Below are positions 8,230 to 17,345 of a stretch of 64,000 nt of DNA, piece by piece (position 1 is the first letter of the stretch; each line of letters starts with the position of its first letter). The notes under the pieces are model-generated. The model had not been told where the DNA came from and ran no database searches. It was given only the letters and a program-made list of their open reading frames with translations. Source of the DNA: Clostridiales bacterium (GTDB lineage Bacteria > Bacillota > Clostridia > Oscillospirales > Oscillospiraceae); NCBI GenBank assembly GCA_014799475.1, contig JAAVHX010000017.1, forward strand, positions 130,102-194,101, in the 5' to 3' direction. The translations under genes and the position numbers were made by a program.

Positions 8230-9526
8230 GATCATCTGGGACAAGCTCATTGCCGCCGGCCTGACGCCGGCAGGGGCAGCGGGGCTCCTGGGCAACCTGT
8301 ACGCCGAAAGCGGGCTGAACCCCCAGAACCTCCAGAATACCTACGAGGCAAAGCTGGGCTTTACCGACGCCACCTATACGGCAGCGGTGGATAACGGCAC
8401 CTATACCAACTTCGCCAAAGATTGCGCCGGGTACGGCATCGCCCAGTGGACATACAGCACCCGCAAGGCGGCTCTGCTAGCCTACGCAAAGGGCCAGGGC
8501 CGCTCCATCGGCGACCTGGATATGCAGGTGGGGTATCTGCTTCAGGAGCTGCAAAGCCTATTCCGCAGTGTGTGGGACAAGCTCTGCACCACCACCAGCG
8601 TCCGGGAGGCGTCCGACTGCGTGCTGCTCCAGTTCGAGCGGCCCGCCAATCAGAGCACGGAAAACTGCGCCCGTCGGGCGGCAATTGCCCAGGAGTTCTA
8701 TGACAGATTCACGGGAGGGAATACCATGAATTTCATCATGACCGCAGCGGCGCTGTGCGCCAAAGCGTTGGACATCGCCAGGAACTATATGACCAGCTAT
8801 ATGCTGGGGCCCTGGGGGTGGCCCGCCACCGACAAGATGATCACCAGGGCCACCACCAACGGCTCCAACGCGCAGACCAACAAACAGTGGCTGGCTAAGG
8901 CCAACGCCATCAAGGGGAAGGGCTTCCTGTTCGACTGCGTGGGCCTCATCAAGGGCATCCTCTGGGGCTGGATCGGCGACCTGTCCCGCACCTATGGCGG
9001 CGCGGGGTACGCCTGCAACGGCGTGCCCGACTACGACGCCAAAAAGATGATCGACTGCTGCCGGGAGGTGTCCACTGACTTTTCCCGGATCGTCCCCGGC
9101 GAGGCCGTGTGGATGGATGGCCACATCGGCATCTATGTGGGCGGCGGCGTGGTGGTGGAGTCCACGCCCAAGTGGCAGGGCGGGGTGCAGTGCTCCACGC
9201 TGGCCAACACGGCGGGGTCGCAAAAGCTCCCCGGGACGGTGGGCAGCCGGACGTGGACAAAGCACGGAAAACTGCCGTGGGTGGATTATACTGCGGCGAA
9301 AGAAATCAACGAGGAGGACGATGATATGCAGACCTATGAACAGTGGAAGGAGTACATGGACCGCTACCGCCAGGAGCTGAGGGCGGATCACGATCAGTGC
9401 TGGGCAGAGAGTGAACTGGCTGCAGCGGTGGCGGCGGGCATCACAAACGGTGCGCGCCCCCACGATCTGGTGACCCGCGAAGAGGCGGCCATCATGGCGC
9501 TGCGGGGGATGCAGCACAAAGAGTGA
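8216..9526 (+). CDS. Two-domain endolysin (tail-lysozyme-like + NlpC/P60-like, SLH-like tail)
   Basis: A 436-aa endolysin started at ATG 8216 (MSNDKIIWDKLIAAG); the track start at 8186 would overlap the holin further. Residues about 1-165 match the phage tail lysozyme-like domain, with AAGLLGNLYAESGLNPQN and GYGIAQWTYSTRKAALLAYAK. Residues about 172-365 look like an NlpC/P60-type Cys peptidase: GFLFDCVGLIKGILWGW carries the likely catalytic Cys, and GHIGIYVGGGVVVEST the His. The last 40 residues (AVAAGITNGARPHDLVTREEAA) resemble one S-layer homology repeat. A strong internal GGGAGGG site precedes an in-frame ATG at 8726, which could yield the C-terminal part alone. Confidence 0.85.
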   Translation: MSNDKIIWDKLIAAGLTPAGAAGLLGNLYAESGLNPQNLQNTYEAKLGFTDATYTAAVDNGTYTNFAKDCAGYGIAQWTYSTRKAALLAYAKGQGRSIGDLDMQVGYLLQELQSLFRSVWDKLCTTTSVREASDCVLLQFERPANQSTENCARRAAIAQEFYDRFTGGNTMNFIMTAAALCAKALDIARNYMTSYMLGPWGWPATDKMITRATTNGSNAQTNKQWLAKANAIKGKGFLFDCVGLIKGILWGWIGDLSRTYGGAGYACNGVPDYDAKKMIDCCREVSTDFSRIVPGEAVWMDGHIGIYVGGGVVVESTPKWQGGVQCSTLANTAGSQKLPGTVGSRTWTKHGKLPWVDYTAAKEINEEDDDMQTYEQWKEYMDRYRQELRADHDQCWAESELAAAVAAGITNGARPHDLVTREEAAIMALRGMQHKE

Positions 9527-9562
9527 GCAAAATCCCAGGCGCGTGGGATTTTGAGCAAAAGA

Positions 9563-9592
9563 GGGGCCGGGGATCATTCCCCGGCCCCTTTT
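9563..9592 (+). terminator. Terminator after the endolysin
   Basis: A perfect 10-bp stem, GGGGCCGGGG / CCCCGGCCCC, with a 6-base loop followed by TTTTCT. It ends the prophage lysis operon just before the attachment junction. Confidence 0.9.
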
Positions 9593-9599
9593 CTATTTA

Positions 9600-9645
9600 G
9601 CCAATAACATATCAACCAACAGGAAACTGGGCGGGCAAGACGGTG
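9600..9645. other. Probable right attachment junction (attR) inside feoB
   Basis: Phage sequence ends after the terminator. In-frame FeoB sequence starts here: translated from 9613 it reads QPTGNWAGKTVATARG, matching the region just after the FeoB P-loop (usual form 'NQ.VGNWPGKTVE..G'). An in-frame TAG at 9598-9600 closes the frame upstream. The segment around CAACCAACAGGAAAC uses AT-richer codons than the rest of feoB, so the crossover probably lies in GGAAACTGGGCGGGCAAGAC. The matching attL lies outside the window. Confidence 0.6.
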
Positions 9646-11355
9646 GCCACCGCCCGGGGACAGTATACGTTTGAAGGGGAGGAGTACCAGCTCATCGATC
9701 TGCCCGGTACTTACTCGCTGGCGGCCCACTCTCAGGAAGAGGCGGTGGCCCGGGATTACATCGAAAGCGGCCAGGCGGACGGGGTGGTGGTGGTGTGCGA
9801 CGCCACCTGCCTGGAGCGCAATTTGATCTTAGTGCTCCAGGTGCTGGAGCTGACGGGTAATGTGCTGGTGTGCGTCAACCTGCTGGATGAGGCAGAGCGG
9901 CTGGGGATCGAGGTTGACCTGCCCGCCCTGTCAAAGCGGCTGGGAGTGCCTGTGGTGGGCACCGCCGCCGGACGGCAGGAGGTGCTGGCTGATTTGAAAG
10001 CCGCCATTGCAGGACTGGTGAAAGAGGAAGCGCCCGCCGCCCCCAAACGGGCGCCCTGCGAGCGGGTCACCCTGGCGGAGCGGTACGCCGCCCAGGTGGT
10101 GCGCAGCGAAGAAGCGGCCCGCCAGCGCCGCCAGCAGCGGTTGGACCGCCTGCTCACCTCAAAATCCACCGGCATCCCCCTCATGCTGCTGCTGTTTGGA
10201 TTGGTGGTGTGGCTGACGGTGGCGGGGGCCAATGTGCCCTCCGCCATGCTCACCGCCCTGTTTGCCTGGATCGGGGAGGGCTTGGAGGGCTGGCTGTCCA
10301 GCGCCCCGGCGTGGTTGTCCGGGGTGCTGCTGGACGGGGTGTACCGGGTGACCGCCTGGGTGGTGGCGGTGATGCTGCCCCCCATGGCCATTTTCTTCCC
10401 CCTGTTTACCCTGCTGGAGGACCTGGGCTATCTGCCCCGGGTGGCCTTTGTCATGGATCACGCTTTTCAAAAGTGCCGTGCCTGCGGCAAACAGTGCCTG
10501 ACCATGTGTATGTCCATTGGCTGTAACGCCTGCGGCGTCACCGGCTGCCGCATCATCGACAGCCCCCGGGAGCGGCTCATCGCCATCCTGACCTCGTCCC
10601 TGGTGCCCTGCAACGGCAAATTCCCCACCCTCATCGCCCTCATTACCCTGTTCTTCGTGGGCGGGCGGGGCGGACTGCTGGCCTCGGCGGAGGGGGCGGC
10701 GCTGCTGCTGGGGGCGTTGGTGCTGGGGGTGGCGGGGACGCTGGCTTGCTCCCGGCTGCTGTCCGCCACGGTGCTCAAGGGGATGCCCTCCTCCTTTGCC
10801 CTGGAGCTGCCCCCCTTCCGCAAGCCCCGGGTGGGGGAGGTGGTCGTCCGCTCGGTGCTGGACCGCACCCTGTTCGTGCTGGGCCGGGCGGTGTCGGTGG
10901 CGGCCCCGGCGGGAGCCGCCATCTGGCTGATGGCAAACGTCACAGTGGGGGGCGCCTCCCTGCTGGCCCACTGCACCGGCTTTTTGGATCCCTTTGCCCG
11001 GCTGTTCGGGCTGGATGGGGTGATTTTGATGGCATTCATCCTGGGCTGGCCCGCCAACGAGATCGTACTGCCGGTGATGCTCATGGCCTACTTAGCCACC
11101 GGCAGTCTGGTGGAGATCGACGACCTCACCGCCCTGGGCCAGCTCCTGGCCCAGCACGGCTGGACCTGGCTGACGGCGGTGTGCACGATGCTGTTCTCCC
11201 TGTTCCACTGGCCCTGCTCCACCACCTGTCTGACCGTCTACAAGGAGACGGGCAGCGTGAAGTGGACGGCGCTGGCCATCGCCCTGCCCACGGCGCTGGG
11301 GCTGGCGCTGTGCCTGTGTGTGGCCACGGCGGCGCGCCTGCTTGGGCTGGCGTAA
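9613..11355 (+). pseudogene. feoB: FeoB ferrous iron transporter, 5'-truncated by the prophage
   Basis: FeoB imports Fe2+ using an N-terminal G-protein domain and a membrane channel. This copy keeps G3 (LIDLPGTYSLAAHS), G4 (VNLLDEAERLG), the helical linker domain and the full membrane part, including the Cys-containing gate region MSIGCNACGVTGCRIID and SSLVPCNGKFPTLIALITLFF, and ends normally after the C-terminal helices. It lacks about the first 30-40 residues with the P-loop (G1). The only in-frame start visible is GTG 9643, without a convincing ribosome site. The missing 5' part presumably lies beyond the prophage to the left. No feoA is seen here. Confidence 0.85.
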
Positions 11356-11358
11356 TAT

Positions 11359-11397
11359 GCAATCGCGGCGGGGAAGTCCTCGCCGCGATTGCTTTTT
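11359..11397 (+). terminator. Terminator after feoB
   Basis: A 12-bp perfect stem, GCAATCGCGGCG / CGCCGCGATTGC, with a 10-base loop followed by TTTTT, three bases after the feoB stop. Confidence 0.93.
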
Positions 11398-11562
11398 GTC
11401 CTGCGGTGTGCTATACGCCCCCGGCCTGTCCCAAAGAACAGGATAAGGGCAAATGCATAACCGGCGGGCGCAGGATATGGGGCGATAACCAACAGGGCGG
11501 CGGGATAGGTAGTCACTCTCTACTCCTGCCGCCCTGGTTTGAATTAACTCGATAAACTGGAA
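11398..11562. other. Intergenic region with an inverted repeat
   Basis: No gene is seen between the feoB terminator and the end of the minus-strand gene. An imperfect inverted repeat (CAGGGCGGCGGGA near 11495 and TCCTGCCGCCCTG near 11527) could act as the 3' hairpin of the minus-strand gene, although no T-run follows. Confidence 0.5.
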
Positions 11563-12327
11563 CTACACATACATAGACCAATCCGCCGCAATCTGGTCAA
11601 GTTTTCTCCGAATTGCCAGTTTCCAATCTCCCTCCTTATGCTCCCACAATGCCAGCAGTTCCTCCAGAAGAGCCAGCTCAATAAACCGTTTATGAAAAAC
11701 CTCCCGTTCTTCTGGAGCAAGGCCCGCTAATTGTGAGTGATAACCCTTTTGTGCAAACTGCAAATAGGGAACTCCCTCATCGAAACGTCCCAAATGCCAA
11801 AGTTCCATGCCGTGACCTGCGGCTATGGGATTACAAATTAAACTTTGATTTTGCAGACTAAGGACTTGATTTTGATAGGGAAGAAATAAGTCCCTCACAT
11901 CGTTACTGAATTGTGTCTGCCGAGAAAGAAATGTATCTGCTGTCATCTGCTCCATTTGAGGTAGAACCTTGCGTTCTATCGCATGGGTGATGTCCTGCCA
12001 CACCGCTTCAAAATAGTCCAAGCCCTCGTCAAGTAGCCGCACATAGCTCCAGTTTAAGTCTGAAACAGGTTTTCCTTCTACTCGCCAAAGCCTCTCCCTG
12101 TCACACCGGAGCCAAGTGAGAGGTGCAAAACGTGGAAAGATGTAGCATATAATCTCACCGTGGATGCGGTCGGTGTCAAAGGATATTTCGTCAATCCACT
12201 CCTTACGCACACGCAAAAAACGTTTGTAAGGGCGCGGATAGGACTGGAACCCCAAGGGCTGCAAAAATGCCTTCAGCCGCTTCTGTGCCAGCTGTCTGCC
12301 TTCTCTTATGGTGAGCTTGTGTTCCAT
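11563..12327 (-). CDS. Uncharacterised protein, 254 aa
   Basis: The start is set at the eighth codon of the track ORF, because the transcript reads TTAGGAG, seven bases, then ATG (MEHKLTIREGRQLAQKRL). No known domain is recognised with confidence. The first 110 residues have an alpha/beta look (GFQSYPRPYKRFLRVRKEWIDEISFDTDRIHGEIICYIFPRF) like small DUF4304-type proteins. The rest is helical and includes a WHLGRFDEGVPYLQFAQKGY segment resembling a TPR-like helix pair. Base composition is AT-richer than flanking genes, suggesting later acquisition. It is monocistronic, with its own promoter upstream. Confidence 0.7.
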   Translation of the reverse strand: MEHKLTIREGRQLAQKRLKAFLQPLGFQSYPRPYKRFLRVRKEWIDEISFDTDRIHGEIICYIFPRFAPLTWLRCDRERLWRVEGKPVSDLNWSYVRLLDEGLDYFEAVWQDITHAIERKVLPQMEQMTADTFLSRQTQFSNDVRDLFLPYQNQVLSLQNQSLICNPIAAGHGMELWHLGRFDEGVPYLQFAQKGYHSQLAGLAPEEREVFHKRFIELALLEELLALWEHKEGDWKLAIRRKLDQIAADWSMYV

Positions 12328-12379
12328 CCCTTTTTCTCCTAACGTCATATGCCGATTTATCGGTTAGCTTACTGACCTA

Positions 12380-12408
12380 AGTATAGCACATCTTCCAGCC
12401 GAAAACAA
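12380..12408 (-). promoter_or_regulatory. Promoter of the 254-aa protein gene
   Basis: On the minus strand, TTGTTT, 17 bases, then TATACT. The -10 matches well and the -35 partly. It lies about 55 bases before the start codon. Confidence 0.55.
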
Positions 12409-12529
12409 TTCCCGTTCTATGTCCGTTTCGATTGCGTTTATAAAGAAAAAATTACACTTGACAAAACGCTTTCTGCTGGGCGCTGCGGAGCGATCGCTGG
12501 AGCGAGTGCGCATAAATGTGAAAAAACAC

Positions 12530-12567
12530 AAAAAGTACCGCCGGTCACAGGACCGGCGGTACTTTTT
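12530..12567. terminator. Bidirectional terminator overlapping the end of the O-antigen-ligase-like gene
   Basis: A perfect 17-bp stem, AAAAAGTACCGCCGGTC / GACCGGCGGTACTTTTT, with a 4-base loop and T-runs on both strands. The last codons of the minus-strand gene form the 5' arm, and its TGA stop (12547-12545) straddles the loop and 3' arm. Confidence 0.92.
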
Positions 12568-13990
12568 GCGTGGGTTTTGGCAGTTTGTTTTGTGCTTGAA
12601 GCTGATCCCAGAACTGCATCCCCACGATAATGATGAAGATGGCCACCGCCGGGGCCACCAAAACGTGGCCCGCGATGGCGGAAATGGCGCAGCCGGCCAG
12701 GGTGCAGTACAGGGCGGTGCAGCAGGAGAGGCTCGCCAGCCGCTGGGCGGAGCGCTTGAAGAACTGGACGATGGACCAGATGATGAAGGCCAGATAGGGC
12801 ACATAATACAGGACAAAGCCCAGGATGCCGTGGCGGATCAGGATGGAGGGGGGATCCATCTCGATCATATAGTGGACGTTACGGCTGTAGGAGGAGACGC
12901 CGGCGTAGCCGATGCCCAGCAGTTTGGCCAGGATGCCGCCCTCGGTGTATACCTGGACGGCGGGGGACGCGCTGATAAAGCGGCGGCTGAGGATCTGGTC
13001 GACCCTCTTCATGAATGCGTGGGAATCAATGAACTCATACAGCCAGGTGCCCCGGCAGGCCGTCTGGAGTTCCTCGTTCCAGGAGGCGGTGGTGATTTCC
13101 GGCTCATTGTCCAGCAGCGGGAAATAGACTTCACGCAGGTATCGCATGAGGGGGGAATTGATGAGGAAGATGACCAGGGTGACCAGCAGTATGGCACCCA
13201 TGGCAATCGCCTGGATCTTGCGCGTCCGGCCGGGGTCCCGGCGCAGGGCCCACAGCGTCCAGGCAAAGGCGGCGGCGCAGTACAGGGTGGTGAAGCCGAA
13301 GATGATCTTGGTGCCTAGGAAGTTGGCGCTGATGGACACCGCCAGCAGGCCCCACACCGCCAGGGCGCCCTTCCACCAGGTCTTTTTGGTGACCTCAGGC
13401 AGCACCCGCAGGCAGTGGAGGATGGTGAAGGGGCCGGTGATGGCCAGGATGCAGCCCACCTCGTTGGCGGCGTAGAACCAGCCGCCCACCCCGTAGCCGG
13501 AGTTGGCGTAGGACAAAAAGCTGGTGTTGGTGATATAGGAGATGGGGATGACGCTGGCGTACAGCGCGCCCGTCCAGGCGATGATCCGCACGGAAACCAG
13601 CATCCCGAACTGCCGGTAGATGGCCCAGAAAAAGAACAGCACGAAGGGGAAGAAGAAGGTCTTGACCACGTCCTTCATATTGCTCACGCACAGCGACAGT
13701 CCGCCCAGGGAGAACATATAGGCCATGAACAGCACCAGATAGGCAATCAGCGCCCCGATGAAAATCATCCACTGCTTTTTTCCCGGGAAATCGCTGATGA
13801 ACACGGCGTAGAGGAAGGCGAACCCCATAAACAGGGAGCGGATCACGATGCCAACAGTGATGGGTATGCCAGCCTGGACCGCCAGGCCGGTGAACACGTC
13901 CAGCAAGGGTTGGCAGAGGATATAGACAGCCAGGACCGGGGGCAGCCAGGTGCGGGAAGAATCCTGGACCCGTGCGCGTAGATTTGCCAT
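12545..13990 (-). CDS. O-antigen ligase-like polytopic membrane protein
   Basis: A 481-aa protein with about 11-12 hydrophobic segments. The overall pattern is that of the O-antigen ligase / Wzy polymerase-like superfamily: many short TM helices, one large extracytoplasmic loop (about 285-365, containing the YFPLLDNEPEITTASWNEEL and RGTWLYEFIDSHAFMKRVDQ stretches) and a conserved Asn-Glu motif, YAANEVG, seen in clostridial members. Such proteins join or polymerise undecaprenyl-linked glycans at the cell surface. The start is ATG 13990 behind a GGAGG site. No glycosyltransferase genes adjoin it, so its substrate is unknown. It could cooperate with the surface-polymer genes at 26-37 kb, but that is speculation. 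Confidence 0.75.
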   Translation of the reverse strand: MANLRARVQDSSRTWLPPVLAVYILCQPLLDVFTGLAVQAGIPITVGIVIRSLFMGFAFLYAVFISDFPGKKQWMIFIGALIAYLVLFMAYMFSLGGLSLCVSNMKDVVKTFFFPFVLFFFWAIYRQFGMLVSVRIIAWTGALYASVIPISYITNTSFLSYANSGYGVGGWFYAANEVGCILAITGPFTILHCLRVLPEVTKKTWWKGALAVWGLLAVSISANFLGTKIIFGFTTLYCAAAFAWTLWALRRDPGRTRKIQAIAMGAILLVTLVIFLINSPLMRYLREVYFPLLDNEPEITTASWNEELQTACRGTWLYEFIDSHAFMKRVDQILSRRFISASPAVQVYTEGGILAKLLGIGYAGVSSYSRNVHYMIEMDPPSILIRHGILGFVLYYVPYLAFIIWSIVQFFKRSAQRLASLSCCTALYCTLAGCAISAIAGHVLVAPAVAIFIIIVGMQFWDQLQAQNKLPKPTQKVPPVL

Positions 13991-14059
13991 AAAAAACCTC
14001 CAAATACCTAAACGGGGCCTGTCTGCGGCCCTCGGTATGTTTGACGGAACAACTTCAAT

Positions 14060-14088
14060 AGTATAGTATAGCGTGGCGGATAATGCAA
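14060..14088 (-). promoter_or_regulatory. Promoter of the O-antigen-ligase-like gene
   Basis: On the minus strand, TTGCAT, 17 bases, then TATACT, about 70 bases before the start. The -10 sits in a TATACTATACT repeat. Confidence 0.7.
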
Positions 14089-14134
14089 TAAAAAATGTCG
14101 AAAAAGATTGTTAACATTTTGCAAAGCCGAAAAA

Positions 14135-14166
14135 GAAATCCTGCCGCGTCAACGCGCGGCAGGATT
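14135..14166 (-). terminator. Terminator downstream of metK
   Basis: On the minus strand, AAATCCTGCCGCG, a 6-base loop, CGCGGCAGGATTT, then CTTTTT. The 145 bases between it and the metK stop hold another short hairpin (GCTTCCGCC / GGCGGAAGC) but no gene that I can support. Confidence 0.85.
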
Positions 14167-14313
14167 TCAATATGGAAACAATTAGAGTGCCGCTTCATCG
14201 CCGCAAGCGTCATATCCTTCGCTTCCGCCTTTGGCGGAAGCTCACTCATTTTGCTGCGGCGCCTCTCCCCTATAAGCCTGGAGAGCGGCTTTATGGGGGC
14301 CCTAGGCAGCGCC

Positions 14314-15495
<1,182 letters not shown>

Positions 15496-15540
15496 GATAT
15501 GTTTGCTCCTTTCTTTCTTCTGGGATGGAAAGAGGCTGAG

Positions 15541-15570
15541 AAAGCCCCGCCGGAATTCGGCGGGGCTTGG
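15541..15570 (-). terminator. Expression-platform terminator of the SAM riboswitch
   Basis: On the minus strand, AAGCCCCGCCGAATTCCGGC followed by GGGGCTTTC forms a strong hairpin ending in a short T-run between the aptamer and the metK start. Confidence 0.88.
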
Positions 15571-15674
15571 ATGGTCAGTCTTTCCTCATCTCGCGTTTCC
15601 GCCGGATTTGGCACCTTGCGAAGCAGGTTGCCGTGGTTTCATCGGGCCGGTCCCTCCACCACTCTTGATAAGGG
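15570..15674 (-). ncRNA. SAM-I (S-box) riboswitch in the metK leader
   Basis: The minus-strand leader reads CTTATCAAGAGTGGTGGAGG, then GACCGGCCCGATGAAACC, CGGCAACC and AAGGTGCCAAATCC. These are the conserved S-box core blocks in correct order: P1 strand with kink-turn, P2/pseudoknot, P3 and the GGTGCCAA junction. It lies directly downstream of a consensus promoter and is followed by a terminator hairpin before metK. Binding of SAM is expected to favour the terminator. Confidence 0.95.
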
Positions 15675-15694
15675 TCATTCAATTGTTCGTCCTT

Positions 15695-15722
15695 ATTATA
15701 CCACGCTGTGTCCCACTGTCAA
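15695..15722 (-). promoter_or_regulatory. Promoter of the metK transcript
   Basis: On the minus strand, TTGACA, 16 bases, then TATAAT: both boxes are perfect. Transcription would start a few bases before the riboswitch P1 helix. Confidence 0.92.
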
Positions 15723-15752
15723 TGGACAATTGGAAAAAACGGAAAATTTGTG

Positions 15753-17147
15753 TCAGGCGCGCAGGGGCAAAATTTCCCTCCGGTATACCCGGAGCATAAA
15801 GACGGCACACAAAACGGCGGAAATCAGCTCGGAGACGGGGAAAGACAGCCATGCCGCCCGCAATCCGAAGATATGGGAGAGGATATAGGCCACAGGGAGC
15901 AGCACTGCCATCTGGCGCACCACGGACACGGTGAGGCTGAGTACGCCGTGGCCCAGCGCCTGGAACACCGCCGTGGCCACCACATCAAACCCCGCCAGTA
16001 GGAAGCTGATGGAGATCAGCCGCAGAGCGGGGATGCCGATGTCCAGCAGATCGCCGGTGATGTCGCCCTCCGACTGGAAGATATCCAGCAGCTGGCCGGG
16101 GAAGATTTGGAATACCGCCAGACCGATAAGCATTAGGATGGTAGCGTACATGACGGCCAGCTTGATGGTCTTGACGATCCGGTCGGGCTTGCGGGCGCCG
16201 TAGTTGTAGGCCACGATGGGCACCATGCCGTTGTTCAGGCCAAACACGGGCATAAAGAAGAAGGACTGAAGCTTGAAGTACACGCCGAACACCGCCGTGG
16301 CCGTGTCGGTAAAGGCGATGAGGATCTGGTTCATGCCGAACACCATCACTGAACCGATGGACTGCATGGCAATGGAGGGCAGGCCCACGGAGTAGATGGC
16401 CTTGATGGTGGGCGGGTGAGGGCGGAAGCCTTTGAAGGACATTTTAATGTCCGGGTTGCGGGTGGTGTTGAAGAAGACGGACACGCCGCAGCCCAAAAAC
16501 TGGCCAATGACGGTGGCCAGGGCGGCCCCGGTCACCTCCATCCGAGGGAAGGGCCCAAGTCCGAAGATGAGGATGGGATCCAGGATGATATTGGTGAGCG
16601 CCCCCACCGCCTGGGCGATCATGGTGTAGAAGGTGCGGCCCGTAGCCTGGAGCAGCCGCTCCATGAGCACCGCGTAGAACAGGCCCATGCTGGCGCCGCA
16701 GCAGATGGTCAGATAGTCGGTGCCGTAGTCAATAATGCCGGGGATGTCGGTCTGGACGGCGTAGAACAGCCGGGAGCAGGTGAGCCCCAGCACCACGAAC
16801 ACCAGGCAGCTCAGCGCCATGAGAAAGACGCCGTTGACCGCCGTGCGGTTCACCTTTTCCCGGTCGCCCTGGCCCAGGCTCCGGGCCAGCAGGGCGTTGA
16901 CGCCCACGGCGGTGCCCACGCCCACCGCGATCATCAGGTTTTGCACGGGGAAAGCCAAGGACACGGCGTTGAGCGCGTTCTGGCTGATCTGAGGGTCCAG
17001 GCTGATCTTGGACACGAAATAGCTGTCCACCACGTTGTAAAATGCCTGAACCATCATGGAGATCATGATGGGGATGGCCATGTTCAAAAGCAGCCGGTTG
17101 ACCGGCATGACGCCCATTTTGTTTTCGCCTTCTGGGTGGTTCAACAA
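15753..17147 (-). CDS. MATE family efflux transporter
   Basis: A 464-aa, 12-TM multidrug/toxic compound extrusion pump (NorM/DinF-like clade), exporting cationic drugs or metabolites using a Na+ or H+ gradient. Family features are the opening MAIPIMISMMVQAFYNVVDSYFVS, NALLARSLGQGDREKVNRTA after TM2, and the second-half repeat SVGLPSIAMQSIGSVMVFGMNQIL and YNYGARKPDRIVKTIKLAV. Length is normal. The start is TTG at 17147 or 17144, seven to ten bases after GAGGAGG. It is divergent from padR and has its own perfect-consensus promoter in the shared region. The substrate cannot be told. Confidence 0.93.
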   Translation of the reverse strand: MLNHPEGENKMGVMPVNRLLLNMAIPIMISMMVQAFYNVVDSYFVSKISLDPQISQNALNAVSLAFPVQNLMIAVGVGTAVGVNALLARSLGQGDREKVNRTAVNGVFLMALSCLVFVVLGLTCSRLFYAVQTDIPGIIDYGTDYLTICCGASMGLFYAVLMERLLQATGRTFYTMIAQAVGALTNIILDPILIFGLGPFPRMEVTGAALATVIGQFLGCGVSVFFNTTRNPDIKMSFKGFRPHPPTIKAIYSVGLPSIAMQSIGSVMVFGMNQILIAFTDTATAVFGVYFKLQSFFFMPVFGLNNGMVPIVAYNYGARKPDRIVKTIKLAVMYATILMLIGLAVFQIFPGQLLDIFQSEGDITGDLLDIGIPALRLISISFLLAGFDVVATAVFQALGHGVLSLTVSVVRQMAVLLPVAYILSHIFGLRAAWLSFPVSELISAVLCAVFMLRVYRREILPLRA

Positions 17148-17190
17148 AAAACGCCTCCTCTTTCTAAAATCATGTTTTCACAAGGCAATC

Positions 17191-17219
17191 ATTATAGTGG
17201 AAAGGGATTTTATTGTCAA
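17191..17219 (-). promoter_or_regulatory. Consensus promoter of the MATE gene
   Basis: On the minus strand, TTGACA, 17 bases, then TATAAT. It lies back-to-back with the padR promoter; the two -35 boxes are about 57 bases apart. Confidence 0.92.
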
Positions 17220-17275
17220 TGGGGAGGGGGATTTTTTGTCTGAATGCCTGAAAAGCGAATTTGACCGATCGGGAC

Positions 17276-17304
17276 TTGACAAACTCGATATTCGAGAATA
17301 TACT
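17276..17304 (+). promoter_or_regulatory. padR operon promoter
   Basis: TTGACA, 17 bases, then TATACT. The spacer contains the first copy of the palindromic operator. Confidence 0.92.
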
Positions 17305-17329
17305 GAACACATGATACTCGATATTCGAG
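17284..17329. promoter_or_regulatory. Two-copy palindromic operator, probable PadR binding sites
   Basis: CTCGATATTCGAG occurs at 17284-17296 (between -35 and -10) and again at 17317-17329 (just before the ribosome site). The centres are 33 bp apart, close to three helical turns, so two dimers could bind on the same face. Position and symmetry suit autorepression by the PadR protein encoded directly downstream. Confidence 0.8.
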
Positions 17330-17345
17330 AAAGGGGGCGTGGGAG

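Larger units (their letters stand above)
1..9612. mobile_element. Right-hand part of a defective prophage
   Basis: A continuous + strand run of phage genes with overlapping or near-overlapping starts: replication protein end, DnaB-type helicase, ParB-like stub, DUF2634, baseplate J, DUF2313, tail-collar fibre, DUF6273 fibre, DUF4376-like protein, small membrane protein, holin and endolysin. The order from baseplate to lysis is typical of Gram-positive myo- or siphophage prophages. Terminase, portal, capsid, tail tube and tape-measure genes, expected between helicase and baseplate, are missing. The right boundary is placed where homology to FeoB begins. The left boundary and any integrase lie outside the window. 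Confidence 0.85.

Noticed and set aside
2178-9526. Tailocin or contractile injection system
   Set aside because: Baseplate and fibre genes are present, but sheath, tube and tape-measure genes are missing, so no particle could be built from the visible genes.
14055-14249. 64-aa minus-strand ORF (MSELPPKAEAKDMTL...)
   Set aside because: It runs through the metK terminator hairpin and the promoter of the next gene; it is more likely intergenic sequence read by chance.
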